NCBI GenBank assembly: GCA_038093975.1
Contig: JBBPTG010000004.1
Location: 682,001 to 746,000, forward strand
Origin: Chalciporus piperatus
Lineage: Eukaryota; Basidiomycota; Agaricomycetes; Boletales; Boletaceae
Direction of reading: 5' to 3'
Length of the DNA: 64,000 nt
A program made the translations under genes and the position numbers. The notes beneath the pieces are model-generated. The model did no database searches and was not told the DNA's origin. It saw nothing but the letters and a program-made list of their open reading frames with translations. Below, piece by piece: positions 56,773 to 64,000 of this stretch (the stretch's first letter is position 1; each line of letters begins with the position of its first letter).

Positions 56773-57949
56773 GGAGGGTGCCGGTCAACGACTGTCTTCA
56801 TCCGACTCTTGAGTCTGCCTAGGGGAGATTAGCCATCGGTCACTTGGCAAGGCGTCAAGCTCAGAAAGTTGGTTTCGAGCATGTTCGTTGCGTGTGCCAA
56901 GGTCACTATGTGCTACATAACATTATGATGTACCTCGTCGACATGGTTTTCATCGCAAAACTATAGATACGCCCAGCTACGAAACAATTGACGCAAAGCC
57001 ATTCTACGCCGCACCTAGCTTTCAACATGGGCCCAGCGTTTGGTGTCTTCAGCATGAACGACCGCAACCTGGTCTTACTCTAAACTGCAGCAACGATGAG
57101 TAAATCATACCGCGAAGGCAGAGAAAAAAAGAGAGGATAACAGCACTCCGATTGCAAATTACAACCATCATCCAGCTACTTAGCATGGTATCGTCACGGG
57201 CCGAGCGGTTACCACACTGAAACGCTCACCGTGAGCAGCAGCGAGCTAGCTCCGGGGGTTTGCTGCACGGAAACACAGCAGGGCCACGGTACCGCAGCTG
57301 TCAGGTGTGGTTGATGTCGTCCCGCGTGCTGCGGATGTCAACTGATAGGTGTGATTCAGGGGACTAACCTTGCTGTCCTGAGATGTTGCCTGCCAGAAAA
57401 CATGAAAGTGTCTCGTGGTCTCGATAGGTGGAGAACTATAAGATAGCGGATGAACCGGTCCTGACCGGGCTGTCATTGGCTAGCACGAGTAGCTGGAAGG
57501 CGTCAAAGGAGGTTTTTGATTCCAGGGACTCGCCAGGGACTGTAGAGGTGGTTCGTTAGATGTGTTCACCCGGTGTCGACCGTGCAATGGGAGACTAGTG
57601 GCCACGACAAAACGTGGGTACAGTATGTCACTTGTATGTCACCGTATGTTCTGCCTTGGTTCTCCGCCAGCAGAAACGAGTTCCCGGTTGGTTCAGAGAC
57701 AGCAAAGGTAACCACATGGGTACAACCTTATTGACGCCACTTGTGTCTAGAGTCATCTGTTCCTATGCCTCAAGTTGGCGGCAGTGTGAGCCAATTCCAT
57801 TTTTCGTGGGCGACCTCGGTTATCTATCCTTCCCGTGATCATGAACACGAGGTACCAGGTTTTCTTTAGGGAGCCTATATCTAGGGAGCCCATATCTACC
57901 CTTGCGGCACGCAGGTGAGAGTGCGTCCGAGCCCTCGACCAGAAGCACC
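56773..57949. other. intergenic, LARP7-like promoter and ATG22 promoter
   Basis: Divergent spacer of about 1.2 kb. Short frames such as 57246-57476 (minus) have no motif support. No RNA gene or repeat recognised. Confidence 0.4.
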
Positions 57950-60223
57950 ATGTCGACCGTCCATGCACCTCCAGATGATGTTATTCCCTCTGCCAGTGAT
58001 CCTACAGACTCCAAGTCTAAGGGGAGTGTCGAGATGGTCGAGGTCACCTCGGACTCTGTGTCACACGAGAAAGTCGACAATCTCAAAGATCTCATTGCCG
58101 CTGTAGACAAAGACGAGCCTGTGGTCACAAGAAGGGAGCTCTGGAGCTACTATCGTGCGTTGTCTTCGCTTCATGCCAGTTGTTCGGCTCGTTGCTGACT
58201 TCGTCGTACAGTGTATTACAACGGTGATAATGTAAGGAGTCATCGTGTCTTGCTATTCGCATCCAGTGATATCTCGCAATAGGGAGTTGGTCCCCTCGGT
58301 TACACTCAGATCCTTTTCCAAAGCCTGGCTACAGCTGCTGGATATGATCCGGTTGCTGGGCCGGGTTCGTCGTGTCTCTCCGACACTGCATCGGGCCAGT
58401 GTGTTCTCCCTTGGCTGGGGGGAACCAAATCCGTGACTAGTGTTATTCTTGTCGCCAATGGTATAAGCTTTGCTATCATGACTGCTATCTTCACGACAAT
58501 CGGTTCAGCCGGTGACTACGGTACATTCGGTCGCTGGCTCTTGTTCACCGTCACTGTCATCTGCTGGGCTGCACAGTATGCTTGTATGGCACTCACCTGT
58601 GCGTATCAGTCGAACGCTGCCTTAGCTGTCTAGGTCTAACGCGCCTCATCTAGCTCCAAATCGCTGGTCACTCGCAATGGCTCTTTATATCATCGGATTC
58701 GTCTCATATGGAGCAACGCTTGTTTTCTTTGCCGCGGCATTCCCCCGCCTCGCCCGCAATACCGCTCACTCGCGCAAGCTGCGTGATCAGTACGGGAACG
58801 GCGAGATATCCCTTGAGGAATATGAACAGGAGGAGTCCCTTGAGAAAAACAGGATCAGTAATATGTCTACCGTTCGTTCAAAGCTTACTCTGTGTAAATC
58901 TATGCTCATCTCTTTCACATCAGGTGCACAGCAACATTGGATACGTTGTTACATACTGTTTGAACCTGGCGCTCCTCATCCCACCAAAGACGGGGAATGA
59001 CCCCAAGGTCGACAATTATACACTCGCGCTGTACGTTCATGGTGACCTTCACTTACTGTCCCGACTAAATCTGTGGTAGGGATAACTCTTATTGGGTTCT
59101 GCTTGGAATATGGTGGTGTAGGTACTCCAATTGGAGGTACTTGTAAAGTATTGACGATGTTCCAGTCATATATCAGGCGCCTCGTCCCGGACCTCCGTTA
59201 CCGAAAGGCGAAAACTACCTCACTGTCGGATGGAAGCAGGTAACCGTGCTCCTTTTATGACTTAAAGCACGCGTATTCATGTCTCAAATGTAGATTTGGG
59301 CAGCTCTCAAGACTTATAAACATCTGCCATACACATTTGTGTATCTCGTAGCCTTTTTCCTCCTGGCGGATGTAGGTTATCTCCATCCTCAACACAGCTG
59401 CAGAACTGAGGTTCGCGTTCTAGGGACTGAACACCACTGGCACCCTCGTGTCGATTTGCCAAGCTGATAAATTCAGTTTCTCGTTCTTACAGAACACATA
59501 CCTCGGATTGGCGCAGGCTATCACTTCAACAATTAGCACCCTGGTGTTTTGGTATGTACAACGCTACTTCAAGATCAGTACAAAGAAGATGGTATGTTCG
59601 TCGAATCATACGATTTTCTCCAATCCTGACTTTCCTGCTAGTTCGTCGTAACCAACGTCGTGACGGTTTTAATCCCCCTCTGGGGTATGATTGGCATATG
59701 GACCGATAAATTTGGGTAAGTCGCGAACTAGTTGGGTCCTGGATAACCCCTTGACCCAATATCACCAAAGATTCCACAATGCTTGGGAATTCTGGTAAGA
59801 AAAGCTTCGCCGATCCTACATTTCTGGTGGCTCATCAGACCAGGGCCTACAACGTCTTATTCGGGCTCTTCCAAGCGCCATACTACGCATTCTCGCAAAC
59901 AATGATGGCTGAGCTTAGTCCACCCGGGTTCGATAACATGGTACGCCAACATCGTTCCATTCCGTCGCCTAGCGTTCTTTCGTGGTTTCTGACGTGCGCT
60001 CTCACAGTTTTTCGGTATTTTCGGTCTTTCCAACCGTGCCTCGTCCATGGTCGGGCCCTACGTAGTGCAGGCGATCGTTGACAAGACGCAGAACAACTGG
60101 CAAGGTTTCCCCTTTTTGTTTGCTATCTGCACGGCTTCGTCCTTGATGATATGGTTTGGTGTCGACGTTGCGAAAGGGAGACGTGATGCTGTGAGATGGG
60201 CGGCTGCTCAACGCGCGCGTTGA
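57950..60223 (+). CDS. ATG22: ATG22-family vacuolar amino-acid effluxer
   Basis: About ten exons. The N terminus is charged and cytosolic (MSTVHAPPDD), then TRRELWSYYLYYNGDNGVGP at the first helix, LGYTQILFQSL, FVSYGATLVFFAAAFPRLAR with the basic loop after it, and GPPLPKGENYLTVGWKQIW between the two halves. Later come VYLVAFFLLADGLNTTGTLV, AYNVLFGLFQAPYYAFSQT, AELSPPGFDNMFFGIFGLSN and MVGPYVVQAIVDKT, the strongest Atg22 blocks. The protein is an MFS-like transporter of the vacuole membrane that returns amino acids after autophagic breakdown. The reading frame is intact through all junctions I could follow, to the stop at 60221-60223. Confidence 0.92.
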
Positions 60224-60704
60224 GTTGCAATGATGCTTGCGAGTGGGATGAGTTCGCTGTTGATGAATTGGAATGGTTTTGATATGTTTCTGATTGTATT
60301 ATTATAGGGTGGATGGATTGACGTCCGCTGCTGTCAGTGGCACGGTAGACCAAGTTCACTGAGTGAACTGTGTTTTTGTAACGACTACAAAGAAGTGTAG
60401 TGCCGAATTGGGGCTATCAATCAAAGAACTTGAAACCCGATCACTGTCGAAGTGATATCTTCCAAGGTCCCGAACAGATGGAGAGGTCAGGCGGGCTACA
60501 GCTCGAGGTTGTTGGCGATTGTTGGACGACTCCCATGTAAAACATGTGCAACAGATTGATCACTGTGTGATAGAGATGGTCATGGAGTGAAGAAGAAGGT
60601 TGAAGAGAAACTTAGTAAAGGTACAATGGGAGCGTAACAAGCACGTGACTACCATATCCTTGTCCATTCTCCATTCTCCATTGTCCTCGTCCTCGTCAAA
60701 CACA
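60224..60704. other. intergenic, ATG22 3' end and SNRNP40 promoter
   Basis: Tandem spacer of about 480 bases. No further gene seen. The leader of the next gene contains an in-frame upstream Met at 60600 that is less likely as start. Confidence 0.4.
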
Positions 60705-62085
60705 ATGTCAAAACGAAGCACATCACCTCCAGGAGACGGTCAAATCATCAAAAGGGCACGCTCGGGCTCACCTCAAAGATCCCAACTCGTTATATCCTCC
60801 TCCGGCGATGACCGCCAAAAAGGCCTTGTACGTAGCGTAAAACGTACCAGTAGTCTCGAGGCGCCAATCATCAGCCTCTCTGGGGCCCATTCGGTGAGTG
60901 GGTGCCGCGTTAGCTCTTTCGCTGCACGCTCATCTCTCTAGGCCGAGATATTCAGCTGTAGATTCGATCCAACTGGTCAAAACGTCGCCGCTTGTTCAGC
61001 CGACAGAAGTGTTTGTGAGTTGCCCGTCTATTTCTTTCCGTGTTTCATCTGTCTGACGCGTTCGACAGCATTGTGGAGGACATATCCCCCGAACACGAAC
61101 TACGGGCTTTTGTCTAACATCCACAAAGCTCCGATTCTCGACCTACAATGGTCCCTGTATTCCCCGACCCTGTACACCGTCTCAGCCGACCATATTTTCA
61201 ACATGACCGATGTCACCACGGGTCAACGTATCAAGAAAATACGCGCACACCGTGGTATCATCAATTCATTGGACCGGACCATGGCTGGTGGCGCGGGCAT
61301 CGAATTAGTAGCCACTGGGTCAGACGACGGAACCGTCAGAATATGGGAGGGTGGCGATGAGGGCAGCAAGCACGGCGTCGCGGTATTCGAAATCGGATGC
61401 CCAGTCACGTCCGTTTGCTGGAGCGCAGACGGTCAGAACGTCTATATTGGCGCGTTGGATAACGAGATTCACGTGCGTCCAACCTCGAGCATCCATCGAC
61501 ATTACTAAAAACTGAATATCGGATCATTCAGGTGTATGACGTGCGCAAAAACGAACAGGTGTATTCCCTCTTGGGACATACTGACACACCGACGTCCTTG
61601 GCGCTTTCCCCCAACGGGTCGTACCTCCTCTCACCATCGTTCTCTTCCCAAATGATCATCCATGACATTCGGCCCTTCTCGCCCTCACCGAACCGGATAC
61701 ATCGTGTACTCCATGGGGCACCTGCTGGGTTTGAGAATACCCTGTTGAAAGGTGCATGGAGCAAGGATGACGAGGGTCGACGTGTTGCCGTGGGTGGCGC
61801 CGACCGAATGGTATGTATTTGGGAAGTTGAGAGCGGGCGCGTGCTGTACAAGGTATGTTATGTTCTCCGTAGTATAGATTCAAATTCTGACGCACCTCTG
61901 CAGCTGCCTGGTCACAAGGGAACGGTGACCTCGGTTGATTTCCACCCGAAGGAACCGATCAGTGAGTGTCGCTTCGTGTTCGTAATTGAATGCAATCGCT
62001 AAATATGCATCAACTCGCAGTTCTCACCGGTAGCAAGGATGCTACAATGTTGATGGGAGAGATAGAGCAGAGTATGGCAATATAG
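60705..62085 (+). CDS. U5 snRNP 40 kDa WD40 protein (SNRNP40/Cwf17/Spf38)
   Basis: About seven exons; the first is 60705-60893. After a disordered lead (MSKRSTSPPGDGQIIKRARS) come seven WD repeats: IISLSGAHSAEIFSCRFDPT, SLWRTYPPNTNY, IHKAPILDLQWS, VATGSDDGTVRIWEG, IGALDNEIHVYDVR, LSPSFSSQMIIHDIRPF and VAVGGADRMVCIWEVESGR, ending ILTGSKDATMLMGEI. The HKAPILDLQW and SFSSQMIIHDIRP blocks are specific to this U5 component. It is a structural part of the U5 snRNP and the spliceosome. The start at 60705 gives the usual short basic N terminus. Confidence 0.92.
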
Positions 62086-62208
62086 TTTTTGTATCTGTTC
62101 TCCCTTGTGATATCATTGCTACGCTAAGCTCTGCAGTTAAATGTATTTGATTCAGAGACAGAAGGAATCATGCCAGAGATATCATCAAAGTGGAGAGTCC
62201 CATGAGTG
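62086..62208. other. convergent spacer
   Basis: Short tail-to-tail spacer; no feature seen. Confidence 0.3.
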
Positions 62209-64000
62209 CTACACATCGCTTGCAGATTCAATGCAATCTGCCACACGTTTGGCAACGTCGGGGTCCAGGTGACAACGCTGCATCAAGATGCGCGTCAGAT
62301 CCCTTCCCCTCGGGAACCCAATACCTAAGAACGAGCTCAATCCCTTCAATAATCTCTCGATCCAACTCTCTAACGTCATGAAGAACTTCCCCTGGTCAGC
62401 GTACTGCCAAAGAAGATCTTGAAGTATGTTTCTCGACTCAAAATACTTGGAATGGCCTTTCAGCGTCGTGATACACGCATGTCCCGAGACCGAAATCCCG
62501 TTCTTTTCGAGCGTACTCGCATTGCGTGTCCACCACTCCTCCATATTCGGTTCTCGTTCTAGATGGGTAACAGCGAGAACGATCGGAACTTGCTTCTTGC
62601 CCAGAATTTCGTAAAAGAGCCGATAATTGCTCTGCATCGTCGTGGTGACCCTACTCCCGCGGATACAGTAAACGAGAAGGCTGATCCCACCCGAGGCGTT
62701 CAACCTTTGGATGAGTTCGGTGGCTTTCTCGATGGCGCCGATGTAGCCATCGGTACCCTTTTCGGGTTCTCCTAATCCAACGGTATCCCAGAGACGAACG
62801 GTCGTGGAACCGAGTTGGAATTGATACTCTGTGGAGTCTAGGGTACATGCGACGCTGTCTGGCGAGGCAGCCGCGACCTGCCATCCCGCGAGAAGATTGA
62901 CGAGCGAGCTCTTGCCTACGCCTGTCTCTCCAAAGAGTATCACGTGGAGGTCTTTCTGAGGGGTGGCACGCGGGGTGAGGGAGTGGTCGATGATAAGATC
63001 GCGTACGAGTCGTTGACACTCGTCACGACGTCCAGGTATCTCTGGGTGACAGTCGTCTGGCAACGTCGTTATGCAAGCATGACCGGCAAACGTCATGCTA
63101 GAGAGCGCATCAGAGTTGGTGGTCCACCATTGGTCCATGGAAGATACGATATCGGAGGCGGTAGATCTCGTCTCCGATTCAGTCATGACAGCAACGATAG
63201 GGATGTCGAAGGAGACCCTGTCACGAAGGGAGACGATGGTCTCGTAAGTCTGTTTCATGTTTTTCGTGACCCTGCGGCCTCCCCGCATGCAGAGTATGAT
63301 GAGGTGAACCCCGCTGCCCCTACCCAGTTCCGTAAGCAGTGACCGTAGCGCATTGTATGCGTGTCTTGGGGACACGCTTCCAGACGGACGCTCGCCGAGT
63401 CCAGGAGTATCCCAAAGACGGAACGTCTGCGTCTGCAGGAGTTTCCAATCGTGAAAGCTCGTTCCGACAGTCACAGCACGGACATCGCTCGCCACGATAG
63501 CGCTGTTTTTGTCGACGATGAGGTTGATCAACGAGCTTTTCCCAACTCCAGTCTCCCCCACGACGACGATGTTGCGAGTGAGTTTCAAAGAGGGGTTGGA
63601 CAGGCTGGTGATAACCCGTGTGTGTGTACCCGAGCGGACGAATGGAAGAGAATGATCGACAACTAGATTGCGGGCGAGTTGCTGGCATTGATCGCGACGA
63701 CCAGGCAATGGGGGATGACTGTCGTCGGCTAAGGTTGTTATGCAAGCATGACCATCGAACAGCATGTTAAAGCCAGACAGTGACTCCGAATTGCTCGACC
63801 ACCACTCCTCCATGGATGCCACGATGTCAGAAGGATCACATCTTTTCTCTAGTTCGGTGATGACTGCAACGACGGGAAGCTTGGGCGAAACGTGGTCACG
63901 GATGCGAAGGATGGTATCGTGTGTTAACTTCATGCCCTTGGTGATTCTGGCGATTCCGCGCATGCAGATTACGAGTAGGTGGACACCACCCTCTCTCTTC
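62209..64000 (-). CDS. tandem G-domain (AIG1/GIMAP-like) GTPase, partial
   Basis: A single open frame of 597 codons runs from the right window edge to the stop at 62209, so the N terminus is missing. Two full G domains and the end of a third are visible. Each full one has a P-loop (GETGVGKSS, near 63531-63565 and near 62905-62945), a switch II motif (DTPGLGE; DTVGLGE), a hydrophobic strand ending in MRGGRRVT or IRGSRVTT, and the block ACITTL. The usual NKxD motif is replaced by MTESE, ITELE and THLER. The first two units keep a 669-base period. The C-terminal ~55 residues are helical without a membrane segment. Proteins of this kind are numerous in agaricomycete genomes; function is unknown. 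Confidence 0.82.
   Translation of the reverse strand, partial: KREGGVHLLVICMRGIARITKGMKLTHDTILRIRDHVSPKLPVVAVITELEKRCDPSDIVASMEEWWSSNSESLSGFNMLFDGHACITTLADDSHPPLPGRRDQCQQLARNLVVDHSLPFVRSGTHTRVITSLSNPSLKLTRNIVVVGETGVGKSSLINLIVDKNSAIVASDVRAVTVGTSFHDWKLLQTQTFRLWDTPGLGERPSGSVSPRHAYNALRSLLTELGRGSGVHLIILCMRGGRRVTKNMKQTYETIVSLRDRVSFDIPIVAVMTESETRSTASDIVSSMDQWWTTNSDALSSMTFAGHACITTLPDDCHPEIPGRRDECQRLVRDLIIDHSLTPRATPQKDLHVILFGETGVGKSSLVNLLAGWQVAAASPDSVACTLDSTEYQFQLGSTTVRLWDTVGLGEPEKGTDGYIGAIEKATELIQRLNASGGISLLVYCIRGSRVTTTMQSNYRLFYEILGKKQVPIVLAVTHLEREPNMEEWWTRNASTLEKNGISVSGHACITTLKGHSKYFESRNILQDLLWQYADQGKFFMTLESWIERLLKGLSSFLGIGFPRGRDLTRILMQRCHLDPDVAKRVADCIESASDV
62300..64000 (-). repeat. tandem G-domain repeat units inside the GTPase gene
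   Basis: Direct internal repeats. A 16-base string encoding part of GHACITTL recurs exactly at 63069 and 63738, a distance of 669 bases (223 codons). The third unit, nearest the stop, is shorter and more diverged. The order P-loop, switch II, MRG/IRG strand and GHACITTL is the same in each. Confidence 0.75.

Noticed and set aside
1..64000. CRISPR arrays, operons, insertion sequences and phage genes
   Set aside because: The window is eukaryotic nuclear DNA. No regularly spaced repeats, transposase motifs, terminal repeats or polycistronic layouts were seen.

Overview
This is nuclear DNA from a filamentous basidiomycete, most likely an agaricomycete. The evidence is about 30 protein genes on both strands, nearly all interrupted by short GT-AG introns (commonly 45-75 bases). 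There are no operons or Shine-Dalgarno sites. The gene set is typically fungal: a class I hydrophobin, a Zn2Cys6 regulator, ATG29, ATG22, Cdc14 of the septation network, COA3 and SPT3. The species cannot be fixed from the sequence alone. All gene models below were spliced by eye from frame continuity and protein-family consensus. Layout, left: 0-5.9 kb holds the end of a Yaf9 YEATS protein, COA3, a catalytically complete RNase III and PAPS reductase. 6-14.6 kb holds SPT3 (divergent from PAPS reductase), an MDR oxidoreductase, DDI1, ATG29 and a NOPCHAP1-like snoRNP chaperone. 14.8-21.2 kb holds a Zn2Cys6 regulator, a gene-poor stretch with coding relics, a decayed hydrophobin and its intact sister. 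Layout, middle: 21.4-30 kb holds a Yih1/IMPACT protein, succinate-semialdehyde dehydrogenase, an FAH-family hydrolase, Cdc14 and an unrecognised four-helix membrane protein. 30-32.4 kb is gene-poor. 32.4-43 kb holds a Tpa1/OGFOD1 dioxygenase, Nop13, a small unrecognised gene, a tail-anchored coiled-coil protein, tRNA-Arg(ACG), an ALKBH8-like AlkB protein and NEDD8. Layout, right: 43-64 kb holds a sugar transporter facing a membrane-anchored copper amine oxidase, SAP18 with an RGG/SR tail, a COQ8-type kinase, an N-myristoylation-motif NADAR protein, a LARP7/Pof8-like xRRM protein, ATG22, the U5 40K WD40 protein, and a tandem G-domain protein running off the right edge. Functional links are those of a mixed housekeeping region: chromatin (Yaf9, SPT3, SAP18), RNA biology (RNase III, NOPCHAP1, Nop13, LARP7-like, SNRNP40, AlkB, tRNA), autophagy and protein turnover (ATG29, ATG22, DDI1, NEDD8), mitochondrion (COA3, COQ8, SSADH) and secreted or membrane functions (hydrophobin, transporter, amine oxidase). 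The most notable gene-structure feature is the use of very small exons at catalytic sites. A 14-base exon carries two RNase III metal ligands. In the amine oxidase, an 11-base exon carries the topaquinone tyrosine, apparently followed by a 2-base exon.
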